Below, in pieces: positions 24,414 through 32,394 of a stretch of DNA of 45,097 nucleotides (the stretch's first letter is position 1; every line of letters begins with the position of its first letter). The notes beneath the pieces were generated by a model, which worked only from the letters and a program-made list of their open reading frames with translations, had not been told where the DNA came from and ran no database searches. The stretch lies in contig UQAR01000007.1 of the NCBI GenBank assembly GCA_900539095.1, forward strand, positions 1 through 45,097, read 5' to 3'. The DNA comes from an uncultured Ruminococcus sp. (lineage in GTDB: Bacteria > Bacillota > Clostridia > Oscillospirales > Ruminococcaceae). Both the position numbers and the translations under genes were made by a program.

Positions 24414-25199
24414 ATGGAAAATTGTCCAAATTGCGGTCTGCCTGTTGCTGACGGTGCAAAATTCTGTGCCGCCTGCGGAACGAAAATGCCGCAAAAGCTT
24501 ATAAAAAGCAAGGTGTGCTCAGTTTGCGGAAATACACTCAATGCCGGTGCTAAGTTCTGCAATGTCTGCGGAACAGCTGTGCCGCAGGACGAAACGCCTG
24601 CGAACGAGCCTGAGGTCGACGAGAGAAATCCTGAAATGGAGTCTATCGAAGTGCCTGAGCTGCATTTTGACGATACGCCGGTGCAAAATCAGACCATTCC
24701 GCCAACAACTCCTGATATGCCGACAATGGACAGCGTTTATCTGCCGGGCCAAGAGCCTGCAAAACCTGCACAGCCTGTTCAGCCTACAGCCGAAGAGGTG
24801 GCAATGGCGTCAAGAACTGTGGAAATACCTCAGACGCCAACAGTTGCGGAAACACCGAACGTTGCCCCACGGCCTCAGCAGCCTGAGAGAGTTCTCACAC
24901 CTGAGGGCTATCAGCAGCCTGCTCAGCCTGTAAACAACGCAGTTCCGCCGCAGATGCAGATGAATCAGGCAAATCAGATGAACCAAATGAACGGCGTTAC
25001 TCCGGGCAAGGGTGCAAGTGCACTTGTGCCGATAATACTTATCATTCTTATACTTGCTGTTATCTGCGTTGACGTTTTCTGGCTTTTCAGAGATCAGATA
25101 TTCGGCAAAAAGGACGAAAGCTCAAATGGCTGTGCAGTGATAACACTGGCAGACGAGGCTGACGATACAGCTGACGGAGCATTTTTCTTTGAGAAATAG
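24414..25199 (+). CDS. Double zinc-ribbon membrane protein
   Basis: Protein of 261 residues with two zinc ribbons (Cys4, 7, 18, 21 and Cys35, 38, 49, 52), a long Pro/Gln/Glu-rich disordered linker (about 57-200, with repeated PAQPV-like and QMNQ pieces), one membrane helix at about 203-224 and a short acidic outer tail. The ribbons should be cytoplasmic and could bind nucleic acid or protein. No function recognised. GAGGG lies upstream of the ATG; the gene starts 35 bases after the lipoprotein gene and is closed by a terminator. Confidence 0.82.
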   Translation: MENCPNCGLPVADGAKFCAACGTKMPQKLIKSKVCSVCGNTLNAGAKFCNVCGTAVPQDETPANEPEVDERNPEMESIEVPELHFDDTPVQNQTIPPTTPDMPTMDSVYLPGQEPAKPAQPVQPTAEEVAMASRTVEIPQTPTVAETPNVAPRPQQPERVLTPEGYQQPAQPVNNAVPPQMQMNQANQMNQMNGVTPGKGASALVPIILIILILAVICVDVFWLFRDQIFGKKDESSNGCAVITLADEADDTADGAFFFEK

Positions 25200-25210
25200 A
25201 ATATAATATA

Positions 25211-25240
25211 AAAAGGGACGTTTTAAAGCGTCCCTTTTTT
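25211..25240. terminator. Bidirectional Rho-independent terminator
   Basis: AAAAGGGACG (25211-25220) pairs with CGTCCCTTTT (25229-25238) and is followed by T residues on the plus strand; on the minus strand the same stem is followed by TTTTTATATT. It ends the double zinc-ribbon gene and can also end the converging mtaD/alr operon. Confidence 0.9.
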
Positions 25241-25272
25241 GTGTATCAATACTGTCCCGCGTAAGAGATAAA

Positions 25273-25294
25273 GGCGACCTAAGGCCGCCCCTAC
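25273..25294 (-). repeat. Dispersed palindromic repeat, copy 1
   Basis: Read on the minus strand, GTAGGGGCGGCCTTAGGTCG followed by CC matches 21 of 22 bases with the plus-strand copy at 39754. It forms a hairpin with one mismatch. It sits just past the mtaD stop. Short GTAGGGGCG... palindromes of this sort are scattered between genes in many Clostridia. Confidence 0.75.
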
Positions 25295-25296
25295 TT

Positions 25297-26574
25297 TTAG
25301 TCTTTCATGCTCTCTATGATCTCGTTAGCCTTTTTGTAGATCACAATAGGCTCTTCGCCTATCTTAAACTCGCCGTCCTCATAAAGTACCTTTCCTGCAC
25401 ACATCGTGAGCTTGACATTCTGCTTTGAACCGCTGTAAACAAGGTTCTTGCCAATGTTGTTGAGCGGCTGCATATTAGGCTGGAAAAGGTCTATGACAAT
25501 AAGGTCAGCCTGCTTGCCCTCTGCGATGATGTCGCAGTCTGAAAGTCCCATTGCCCTTGCAGAGCCCACCGTTGCAGCCCTCAGCACTGAGTCAGCAGGG
25601 CAGGCAGAGGCGTCATTGCAGGCTATTTTCTGCAAGCCCGTCATAAGGAACATTTCCCTGAACATATCAAGACAGTTGTTGCTTGCAGGACCGTCTGTTC
25701 CAATGGCGATGTTTATGCCCATATCCTGCATTTTAACGATAGGAGCAATGCCGCTTGCAAGCTTTACGTTAGAGCCTGCACAGTGAACAGCCCATACGCC
25801 CTTGTTTTTGAATATCTCAAGATCTTTGTCGCTCATGTGAACGCAGTGGAATCCTGCACCGCCAAAGTCGAAAATGCCAAAGCTGTCAAAAAGCTCTGTT
25901 GGCGTCATGCCGTATTTCTCTATGCATTCTCTTACTTCCTTTGCAGTTTCGGAGTTGTGCATTGCAACAGGTTCTTTGTATTTTGCCGCAAGCTTGCCAA
26001 CGCCCTCGATAAGCTCCTTTTCGCAGGTGTATTCTGCGTGGAAACCAAGCATAAAGCTTATAAGAGGGTCTTTGCCGTTGTATTTCAGATAGTTGTTTTC
26101 AAGCCTTTCAAGGTTTGACTTGTCACCGCTTACCGCACCGCAAAGCACAGAGCGGAATCCGCTTTCCGTGCAGGCTTTTACATAATCGTCAAGCTCAAAG
26201 TACATATCGAACGCCGCCGTGCAGCCTGTTGTGAGATATTCAAGTATCGCAAGCTTTGTGAGCCAGTAAACTTTCTCACCGTCCAGCTTTGCCTCCATTG
26301 GGAATATCTGCTTGAAAAGCCAGTCCTGCAAAGGCATATCGTCAGCATATGAACGCAGAAAAGTCATTGCAGAATGTGTGTGTGCGTTTTTGAATGACGG
26401 CATAAGAAGATTGCCTTTGAGGTCGTATTCACGGTCAAAGACCTTTCCGTCAAGCTCTTCAGACGTAGGCTTGCCTACAAAAACTATCTTTGAGCCTTCC
26501 GTCCATACTTCAATATCCTGTGTGTCTATGCCATTGGCAAGGGTCATTACCCTGCCGCCGAAAAATCTTATCAT
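25297..26574 (-). CDS. mtaD: 5'-methylthioadenosine/S-adenosylhomocysteine deaminase-type amidohydrolase
   Basis: Metal-dependent amidohydrolase of 425 residues. N-terminal metal ligands His65 and His67 (NAHTH), a third His in GFHAEYT, the HNSET segment, and the catalytic Asp in GTDGPASNN. The SNVKLASGIAPI and GTDGPASNNCLDM motifs fit the MtaD/SsnA group, which deaminates methylthioadenosine or S-adenosylhomocysteine to the inosyl forms. Deaminases of this group vary in substrate, so adenosine-type or guanine-type substrates are not excluded. Second gene of an operon with alr (17-base gap); AAGGA sits upstream of the ATG. Confidence 0.85.
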   Translation of the reverse strand: MIRFFGGRVMTLANGIDTQDIEVWTEGSKIVFVGKPTSEELDGKVFDREYDLKGNLLMPSFKNAHTHSAMTFLRSYADDMPLQDWLFKQIFPMEAKLDGEKVYWLTKLAILEYLTTGCTAAFDMYFELDDYVKACTESGFRSVLCGAVSGDKSNLERLENNYLKYNGKDPLISFMLGFHAEYTCEKELIEGVGKLAAKYKEPVAMHNSETAKEVRECIEKYGMTPTELFDSFGIFDFGGAGFHCVHMSDKDLEIFKNKGVWAVHCAGSNVKLASGIAPIVKMQDMGINIAIGTDGPASNNCLDMFREMFLMTGLQKIACNDASACPADSVLRAATVGSARAMGLSDCDIIAEGKQADLIVIDLFQPNMQPLNNIGKNLVYSGSKQNVKLTMCAGKVLYEDGEFKIGEEPIVIYKKANEIIESMKD

Positions 26575-26591
26575 AAAGCTTTTATCCTTCC

Positions 26592-27755
26592 TTATTCTAT
26601 TTCAAGAACAGCCGTCTGCTCGCCGTGACGTGAGATAACTCTCGGCACTCTTGCAGAGATACCGCAGACTATCTCGTAGCCTATCGTTCCTGTCATTCTG
26701 CCGATATCGTCAGCGGTTATCCTCTCGTCCCCCTGTGAGCCTATGAGAACAGCCTCGTCCCCAGCCTTTACGTTTTCAACTTCTGTTACATCGCACATGA
26801 ACTGGTCCATACATATCCTGCCTGTGATAGGGCATTTTTTTCCGTTTATGAGCACATATCCCTTGTTTGAAAGTGCCCTCGGATAGCCGTCTGCATAGCC
26901 TGCGGTAACAGTAGCAAGCTTGACTTTGCCCTCAGCGGTATAAGTTCTGCCGTAGCTTACGTCAGTTCCCTTGTCTATGTATTTCACCTGTGCAACAGCC
27001 GCCTTGAAAGTCATAGCAGGCTTTGGCTCAAAAGGAAGAGCCTTTGCAGGGTCAGGATAAAGACCATAAAGTATTATGCCCAGTCTTGCAAGAGAACTTC
27101 TCTCGTTGTAGTAGTAAACTCCTCCTGCTGAGTTGAGAAAATGCACCTTGTCAAGATGAAGTCCCTCAGCCTCGCATTTGTCAGCAACGGCAAGTATCTT
27201 TTCTGTCTGTGCCTTTGTGTATTCCTCGTCCTGCTCTCTCAGACTGTCAGCCACTGCATAGTGGGTGAAAATTCCCTCCAGAGAAATGTTCTCAAGTTGT
27301 GAGATCTCTTTTAGCTCACCGGAGATACTGTCAGCGTCACCGTGCAGACCTATCCTTGTCATGCCCGTGTCAATAGCGGCGTGTATGCGTACCTTGCCGT
27401 CAGCGTTTTCTGAAAGTGCTTTAGCATATGAAAGCTCCGTGCACGCCTGAATAATGTCAAGCTTTGTGAGCCAGCCTGCGTTCTCAGGCGGGGTGTAGCC
27501 GAGAATGAGTATCTCGCCCTTTATGCCCATTTCCCTGAGCCTGTGTGCCTCGTGTATGTTCGATACCGCAAACCAGTGCACGTTCATCTCGTTTTCGAGA
27601 AACGGAACTACCCCGTTGTCAAAATGTCCGTAGCAGCTTGCCTTTACAACGCACATTATGTCAGTCTTTTCTCCAATGAGCTTGCGGTATTCTCTTAGAT
27701 TGTATTCAATGCAGTCAAGGTCTACTTCAGCCCACGCTCTCTTCAAAAAATCCAT
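26592..27755 (-). CDS. alr: Alanine racemase
   Basis: Fold-type III PLP enzyme of 387 residues that makes D-alanine for peptidoglycan. Lys38 in VVKASCYGH should hold PLP; the usual motif is VKADAYGHG, so Ser, Cys and a Phe after the His are deviations. The second catalytic base, Tyr, is in DVSYGRTY, and RICMDQFMCDVT is the conserved C-terminal barrel motif. The D-Ala function is likely, but the altered motif leaves room for another amino acid such as serine. GGGAAG lies upstream of the ATG. First gene of the minus-strand operon; I see no consensus promoter for it in the divergent 130-base gap. Confidence 0.88.
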   Translation of the reverse strand: MDFLKRAWAEVDLDCIEYNLREYRKLIGEKTDIMCVVKASCYGHFDNGVVPFLENEMNVHWFAVSNIHEAHRLREMGIKGEILILGYTPPENAGWLTKLDIIQACTELSYAKALSENADGKVRIHAAIDTGMTRIGLHGDADSISGELKEISQLENISLEGIFTHYAVADSLREQDEEYTKAQTEKILAVADKCEAEGLHLDKVHFLNSAGGVYYYNERSSLARLGIILYGLYPDPAKALPFEPKPAMTFKAAVAQVKYIDKGTDVSYGRTYTAEGKVKLATVTAGYADGYPRALSNKGYVLINGKKCPITGRICMDQFMCDVTEVENVKAGDEAVLIGSQGDERITADDIGRMTGTIGYEIVCGISARVPRVISRHGEQTAVLEIE

Positions 27756-27807
27756 TTTATTATTCTTCCCTTTCGGCTTTTATAGATAAAATATTTGTCA
27801 TTTTCTA

Positions 27808-27836
27808 TTGAAAAAGATAAATCAATGTGTTATAAT
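27808..27836 (+). promoter_or_regulatory. Extended -10 promoter for the SLOG-family gene
   Basis: TTGAAA (27808-27813), 17-base spacer ending in TGT, TATAAT (27831-27836). The start site near 27843 leaves a leader of about 45 bases to the GTG at 27887. Confidence 0.8.
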
Positions 27837-27886
27837 GTTCTTATCATGGGCATTGTGCAGTGCAAGCCCGTTCAGGAGGCTTTGAT

Positions 27887-28483
27887 GTGAGTAATATCGT
27901 CCCCGCAGATGAATTCTTTTGCAGCCGGGAAACCTCGTGCTGCTTTACAGGTCATAGGGACAGGGACCTGCCTTTCGGCGGCGATGTCCATAAGCAGGGT
28001 ATGAAAAATCTCCTGAGTATGCTCGTCCTTATGATAAAGGAGGCATATAATGACGGCTGCCGCACTTTTATATCGGGTATGTCAAAGGGCATCGACCTAC
28101 GCTGTGCGGAAATAGTCCACAGCCTGTCTGCCCAAAAGGAATACAGCGATATGAAACTCGTCTGCGTCCTGCCTTATGCAGGTCAGCGTACAGAAATGAA
28201 GTCGCCCCTTGACAGCTATACATACTCACTGATACTGGATTCGTGCAGTGCAGTGGTGATAACAAGCCCCAAGTATGAAAAGGGCTGTTATAAGAAACGC
28301 AACAGCTTTATGGTGGAACATTCCTCACGGATCATCGGGGTCATAAAAGAGAAAGCCAAAGGTTCAGGCACTTTGCAGACAATAAACATGGCAAAGCGTG
28401 CAGGTCTTAAAATGAATATCCTGTGCCTTGACGATAACCCTGTTTTCTATATCGACTCTGACGCAGACAACCGTCCTATTTAG
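27887..28483 (+). CDS. SLOG-family protein (DUF1273/YpsA-like)
   Basis: Protein of 198 residues of the SLOG superfamily (Rossmann-like, nucleotide-sensing). TGHR at 21-24 in SCCFTGHRDRDLPFG is the DUF1273 signature; FISGMSKGIDLRCAEIV is the glycine-containing nucleotide loop, and KRNSFMVEHSSRIIGVI closes the fold. Relatives include YpsA, and SLOG domains bind nucleotides or their derivatives in stress and conflict systems. The GTG at 27887 has AGGAGG (27874-27879) seven bases upstream; an ORF starting at 27860 would read through that site. It stands alone with a strong promoter. Function in this organism unknown. Confidence 0.82.
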   Translation: MSNIVPADEFFCSRETSCCFTGHRDRDLPFGGDVHKQGMKNLLSMLVLMIKEAYNDGCRTFISGMSKGIDLRCAEIVHSLSAQKEYSDMKLVCVLPYAGQRTEMKSPLDSYTYSLILDSCSAVVITSPKYEKGCYKKRNSFMVEHSSRIIGVIKEKAKGSGTLQTINMAKRAGLKMNILCLDDNPVFYIDSDADNRPI

Positions 28484-28596
28484 TTTACACCTAAATTGCA
28501 AATTGTTCAATAGTTTTCTTGAAATTTTCCGAAAAAATTTATGCGAGGCAGGCTTTGCCGCCTTATACATTATATAAAAGTAAGGAGATCAATAAT

Positions 28597-29502
28597 ATGG
28601 CTCAAAAGAAAAAAAGAAGATCTCAGGCACCTATCGCTCTGGTCTACTTTATAACAATGATAATATTCCTTTTTGTTATCGGTATGCTGGCGTTTTTCGC
28701 CCTCAAACAGTTCGGAGTTATAGGCAATGATGACAGCAATACAGATTCAGGAATAAAAAGCCCTGTTTACAATACCCTTTTTGCAAGAGTGAACAGCAAG
28801 GGCGTTCTTGCAGACGCAGCGGTCATAAGGGTCGCACCTGACGCCAAGAAGATAATCGTGATGCCTGTTTCAGCATTCACGGTGAGCGGCAGTCAGACCA
28901 TGCGTGAGATACATGAAACAGGCGGAATGGTAAAGCTTGAGGCTGCCGTTGCCGATACTTTCGGTATCACTATCGACAATTATGTTTCCCTTACAAACGA
29001 CGCTTTTGAAAATGCGGCGGATATTGTGGGCGGAATTACATATACTCCTGAAGAGGAGCTTTACTATCTCTCTCAGGATAACGACGAGAACGATATAGCC
29101 ATTCCAAGCGGAGAGCTGACAAATCTCAGCGGTCATCAGATAAGACTTATCTGCCAGTATCCTGTTTTCTCAGAGGGCAGGAACGGCAACATGAAGTTCC
29201 TTGGAACAGCCGTTACAATGCTTTTGAACAACGCTTTCCAGCAGGCTAATATCACAAAGGATAATCTTGATAACTTCTATAATATTTTCACCGCAAACAG
29301 CGATACCGACTGGACGAATGCCCAGTTCAAGGACGAAAAAACATATCTCAAGGATATGCTTGACCAGAACCTTACTCCTGCCGAGGCTCTTGTGCCGGAG
29401 GGCGAGTGGACAGACGATTCACACTTCAAGGTGTCGGATAAGTTCAAGGAGAGCGTTCAGACAATGCTGAAGGATACCGCTCCTTCGGCTGCGGAGGAAT
29501 AA
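28597..29502 (+). CDS. Membrane protein with degenerate LCP-like domain
   Basis: Protein of 301 residues: basic N-terminus (AQKKKRRSQ), one membrane helix (about 12-35), then an outer domain that follows the LytR-CpsA-Psr order (IIVMPVSAFTV where LCP enzymes have the IPRDT strand; FGITIDNYVSLTNDAFENAADIVGGITY; LSGHQIRLICQYPVFSEGRNGNMKF where they have the RFRxxDxDxGRxxRQ helix). Most of the pyrophosphate-binding Arg residues of active LCP enzymes are missing, so it is probably not a cell-wall polymer ligase. The ATG at 28597 has AAGGAG nine bases upstream; 26 upstream codons were excluded. Ends in an acidic tail. Followed after 42 bases by the P-II-like gene. Confidence 0.7.
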   Translation: MAQKKKRRSQAPIALVYFITMIIFLFVIGMLAFFALKQFGVIGNDDSNTDSGIKSPVYNTLFARVNSKGVLADAAVIRVAPDAKKIIVMPVSAFTVSGSQTMREIHETGGMVKLEAAVADTFGITIDNYVSLTNDAFENAADIVGGITYTPEEELYYLSQDNDENDIAIPSGELTNLSGHQIRLICQYPVFSEGRNGNMKFLGTAVTMLLNNAFQQANITKDNLDNFYNIFTANSDTDWTNAQFKDEKTYLKDMLDQNLTPAEALVPEGEWTDDSHFKVSDKFKESVQTMLKDTAPSAAEE

Positions 29503-29544
29503 GAGATACGCTGAGACGGAAAACTTTTACGGGGGCGATATACA

Positions 29545-29943
29545 GTGAAACTTCTGGTCATAATCCTTAATAAAACAGATGTCCTTGACTATCTGCTGGA
29601 GGGGCTTTCAGCAGCAGGCATCAAGGGTGCGACTATCATCGAGTCGTCAGGTATGGCAATGACCCTTTCAAGGCTCGACAGCAGCTTTCTCAGTGCCTCC
29701 ATAAGAGGACTTTTCAGCGGCGACGAGGATAACAGAACTATCCTCTCAGTAATAAAAAATAATCAGCTCGATACCGCACGAAAGATAGTTTATAATACTG
29801 TGGGCGATCTATCTCAGCCCAATACGGGAATAATGTTCACCGTTCCGCTGGATTTCGTGGAGGGAACAGTGAAGAAACCCGTGGATAAAGAAAAAGCAAA
29901 ACCTAAGGATATCCCTGAGGAGAATGGAAAGAACGTCAGTTGA
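29545..29943 (+). CDS. P-II-like small protein
   Basis: Protein of 132 residues from GTG 29545 (GGGGGCG upstream). MKLLVIILNKTDVLDYLLEG, GIKGATIIESSGM and GTGIMFTVPLDFVEG follow the strand-helix order of GlnB-type P-II proteins, which are trimeric ligand sensors. The T-loop uridylylation tyrosine is not evident, and a Lys/Pro/Glu tail (about 110-132) is extra. It is probably a P-II superfamily member of unknown ligand rather than a nitrogen regulator. Likely co-transcribed with the LCP-like gene. Confidence 0.7.
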   Translation: MKLLVIILNKTDVLDYLLEGLSAAGIKGATIIESSGMAMTLSRLDSSFLSASIRGLFSGDEDNRTILSVIKNNQLDTARKIVYNTVGDLSQPNTGIMFTVPLDFVEGTVKKPVDKEKAKPKDIPEENGKNVS

Positions 29944-30006
29944 CGGAATGTTTACGAATTATTAACGGAATATTTAATTCTTTTCATTAAAAACTTTTGA
30001 ATGTCC

Positions 30007-30035
30007 TTGCAAAAAAATGTTTTTTGTGGTATAAT
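30007..30035 (+). promoter_or_regulatory. Extended -10 promoter of the rimP-nusA-infB operon
   Basis: TTGCAA (30007-30012), 17-base spacer ending in TGG, TATAAT (30030-30035). The start site near 30042 gives a leader of about 115 bases before the rimP ATG. Confidence 0.85.
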
Positions 30036-30056
30036 GATTACAATAGGCTTTTAATG

Positions 30057-30088
30057 AAAGACTGGAACTTGACTTCCGGTCTTTTGGT
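30057..30088 (+). terminator. Leader attenuator-like hairpin before rimP
   Basis: AAAGACTGGAA (30057-30067) pairs with TTCCGGTCTTT (30074-30084), 11 positions with one G-U and a CTTGAC loop, followed by a T-rich tract (TTGGTTTTG). It lies about 15 bases after the likely start of transcription. Leader termination that depends on NusA is known for the Bacillus subtilis nusA operon; a similar autoregulatory role here is inference. Confidence 0.6.
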
Positions 30089-30097
30089 TTTGTATGG

Positions 30098-30131
30098 GGC
30101 TTTTTTTCAGGCAAAGCCGTTTGGCGTTGCC
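30098..30131 (+). promoter_or_regulatory. Competing hairpins near the rimP ribosome site
   Basis: GGCTTT (30098-30103) can pair with AAAGCC (30113-30118), while GGCAA (30110-30114) can pair with TTGCC (30127-30131). The two helices share bases 30113-30114 and cannot both form fully. They lie between the attenuator-like hairpin and the rimP ribosome site (GGAGG near 30146). Confidence 0.35.
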
Positions 30132-30156
30132 GAGAGAGCATTAACGGAGGTGCTGT

Positions 30157-30651
30157 ATGGAAGTAAAGAAAACTACGGTAGAAAAGGTAAGAGAGCTTGC
30201 ACAGCCTATCGCAGACGAGCTTGGCTTTTTCCTTTGGGACGTAAGGTTTGAAAAGGAGGGAGCAACGTGGTACCTCAGGGTGCTTATCGACAAGGACGGC
30301 GGCATAGATATGGACGACTGCGAGGCTTTCACAAGACCTATGAATAAGGCTCTTGACGAGGCCGACCCTATATCTCAAAGCTATGTGCTCGAGTGCGGAA
30401 GTCCCGGACTTGGAAGAGAGCTTAGAAGACCTGAGCATTTTGAAGTCTGCATTGGCGACGTTGTAAGGGTAAGGCTCATAAGACCAGACGAAAACGGCGA
30501 GAAAGAGTTTGTTGTGGGTCTTGTGGGATATGATAAGGACAAGATACTTTGTCAGACCCTCGACGAGGATATGAACGGCGTTGAGAATGTGGAGTTCAAG
30601 CTTGCAGACTGTGCGTATGTAAAGCTAAATGACGACGCAGATTTGTTCTGA
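30157..30651 (+). CDS. rimP: Ribosome maturation factor RimP
   Basis: Protein of 164 residues needed for late assembly of the 30S subunit. The N-terminal domain has LGFFLWDVRFEKEGATWYLRVLIDKDGGIDMDDCEAF, split here as the RimP alpha/beta hallmark, then SYVLECGSPGLGRELRRPEHF, and the C-terminal SH3-like barrel ends near the carboxyl end. First gene of the nusA-infB operon; CGGAGG precedes the ATG. Length and motifs are normal. Confidence 0.95.
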   Translation: MEVKKTTVEKVRELAQPIADELGFFLWDVRFEKEGATWYLRVLIDKDGGIDMDDCEAFTRPMNKALDEADPISQSYVLECGSPGLGRELRRPEHFEVCIGDVVRVRLIRPDENGEKEFVVGLVGYDKDKILCQTLDEDMNGVENVEFKLADCAYVKLNDDADLF

Positions 30652-30712
30652 ATGAAGAATTGTAATAAACATGGGCAAAGCCCGCATCAAGTATGAAAGG
30701 ATTGATCAGAAA

Positions 30713-31789
30713 ATGAATAAGGATTTTTTTACCGCTCTAGCAGATCTGGAAAAGGAAAATAATATTGACAGCGAGGTACTTATCGAGAAAATAAAATCAG
30801 GTATAGAGAAAGCTATCAAGAAGGATTATCCTTACTGCGAGAATATCAGAGTAGATATCGACCCTATCACAGGAAAGCTGGATATGAAGATACTCAAGGA
30901 AGTAATGGACGTTATGTACGTTGACGACCCTGACAATGAGATCTTCCTGGACGAGGCAAAGACCTATGACCCTAACATCAAGGTAGGCGATATGGTGGAG
31001 ATACCTCTCGACCCTGCAAAGTTCGGAAGAGTTGCCGCTCAGAACGCAAAGCAGTCTATCAAGCACGATATCAAGGATTTTGAAAGAGCAAGACTTATCG
31101 AGCAGTATCACGATAAGGAGCATGAGTGCGTTTCTGCCACAGTTCAGAAGGTAGAGCCTGCTACTCTGAACGCTATACTTACTATCGACAAGAACGAAGT
31201 TTATCTTGTAAGAAACGAGCAGATACCAGGCGAAACACTCAAGGCGGGTGATATCATCAAGGTTTATGTAGTCGGTATCGCAAACCCTGACAGAAAGCCT
31301 TCTATCAAGATATCAAGAACTCACAGAGAGCTTGTTAAAAGACTTTTTGAGCTTGAAGTTCCTGAGATCGCAGACGGCACTGTAGAGGTAAAGGCTATCT
31401 CAAGAGTTGCCGGTGCAAGAAGTAAGATAGCTGTTTATTCAAAAGATCCTAACGTTGACGCCGTTGGTGCTTGCATAGGCCCAAGAAAGTCAAGAATAAC
31501 TTCTGTTGTAAACGAGCTTAAAGGCGAGAAGATAGACGTTATCAACTGGTGCGAAGACCCTGCCGACTTTATCGCAAAGGCACTTGCTCCTGCTGAGGTA
31601 ATAAACGTTGAGCTCAGCGAAGAAGAGGGCGTAAGAGAGTGCCGTGTTACCGTTCCTGACAACCAGCTTTCACTGGCTATCGGTAACAAGGGTCAGAACG
31701 CAAAGCTTGCAGCAGGTCTGACAGGCTATAAAATAGATATCGTATCCGAAAGCTCTGCAAAGGCTGAGGCTGCCGATGATGAAAACTAA
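30713..31789 (+). CDS. nusA: Transcription termination/antitermination factor NusA
   Basis: Protein of 358 residues: N-terminal RNA-polymerase-binding domain, S1 domain (about 136-190; ATVQKVEPATLNAIL and following), then KH1 and KH2 (IAVYSKDPNVDAVGACIGPRKSRI; LSLAIGNKGQNAKLAAGLTGY). It controls pausing and termination, and lacks the C-terminal acidic repeats of E. coli NusA, as usual in Firmicutes. The ATG at 30713 has AAAGGA upstream; a start 14 codons earlier (30671) has no ribosome site, and its first codons overlap a small GGGC-AAA-GCCC hairpin. It overlaps ylxR by 14 bases. Confidence 0.95.
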   Translation: MNKDFFTALADLEKENNIDSEVLIEKIKSGIEKAIKKDYPYCENIRVDIDPITGKLDMKILKEVMDVMYVDDPDNEIFLDEAKTYDPNIKVGDMVEIPLDPAKFGRVAAQNAKQSIKHDIKDFERARLIEQYHDKEHECVSATVQKVEPATLNAILTIDKNEVYLVRNEQIPGETLKAGDIIKVYVVGIANPDRKPSIKISRTHRELVKRLFELEVPEIADGTVEVKAISRVAGARSKIAVYSKDPNVDAVGACIGPRKSRITSVVNELKGEKIDVINWCEDPADFIAKALAPAEVINVELSEEEGVRECRVTVPDNQLSLAIGNKGQNAKLAAGLTGYKIDIVSESSAKAEAADDEN

Positions 31790-32048
31790 GAAGATACCAA
31801 TGAGAATGTGCCTTGGGTGCGGAGAAATGAGACCCAAGCGTGAGCTTATCAGAGTGGTGAAGTCAAAAGAGGGAGAGATATCCCTTGACCTCACGGGAAA
31901 AAAATCAGGCAGAGGTGCTTATATTTGCAAAAGCGTCGAGTGCTTTGAGAAAGCAAGAAAAGCCAGAAAGTTTGAAAGAAGTTTTTCCTGCATGATAAGC
32001 GAGGATATATATGACAGCATGGAGGGCGAGCTTAAAGAAAATGAATAA
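31776..32048 (+). CDS. ylxR: YlxR/RnpM (DUF448) RNA-binding protein
   Basis: Protein of 90 residues with the YlxR pattern: RMCLGCGEMRPKRELIRVV, LDLTGKKSGRGAYICKS and basic helices. In Bacillus the family member has been described as a modulator of RNase P (RnpM). Overlaps nusA by 14 bases and ylxQ by eight, so it is tightly coupled in the operon. Confidence 0.92.
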   Translation: MMKTKKIPMRMCLGCGEMRPKRELIRVVKSKEGEISLDLTGKKSGRGAYICKSVECFEKARKARKFERSFSCMISEDIYDSMEGELKENE

Positions 32049-32373
32049 TAAAATAGGGCTTGTTACAATGTGCAGAAAAGCAGGAAAGCTTGTAATGGGT
32101 ATGGACATGGTAAAGGACGCCTGCAATACAGGAAAAGCTTGTGCGGTGTTTGCGGCGACCGATTTTTCGCCTAAATCTCTCAAGGAGATAAAGTTCAACT
32201 GCTATAAAAACGGGATAAAGCTTTACAGCCTCGGTATAACAATGGACGATATACACTTCGGGCTCGGCAAGAGAACAGGAGTTATCGCTGTCTGCGAGGG
32301 CGGCTTTGCAAAAGCCTGTGCAAAAGGACTTGATGAGATCCCGATAGACGAGAACGAGTTTTACAGCATTTAA
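32041..32373 (+). CDS. ylxQ: YlxQ, L7Ae/L30e-family RNA-binding protein
   Basis: Protein of 110 residues of the L7Ae/L30e family (GLVTMCRKAGKLVMGMDMVKDA; FAATDFSPKSLKEI; LGITMDDIHFGLGKRTGVIAV). These proteins bind kink-turn RNA; the cellular role of YlxQ is not fixed. The ATG at 32041 overlaps the ylxR stop; ten upstream codons belong to ylxR sequence in another frame and were excluded. infB follows after 21 bases. Confidence 0.9.
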   Translation: MNNKIGLVTMCRKAGKLVMGMDMVKDACNTGKACAVFAATDFSPKSLKEIKFNCYKNGIKLYSLGITMDDIHFGLGKRTGVIAVCEGGFAKACAKGLDEIPIDENEFYSI

Positions 32374-32394
32374 TGAGGAGGTATTTTACAGCCT

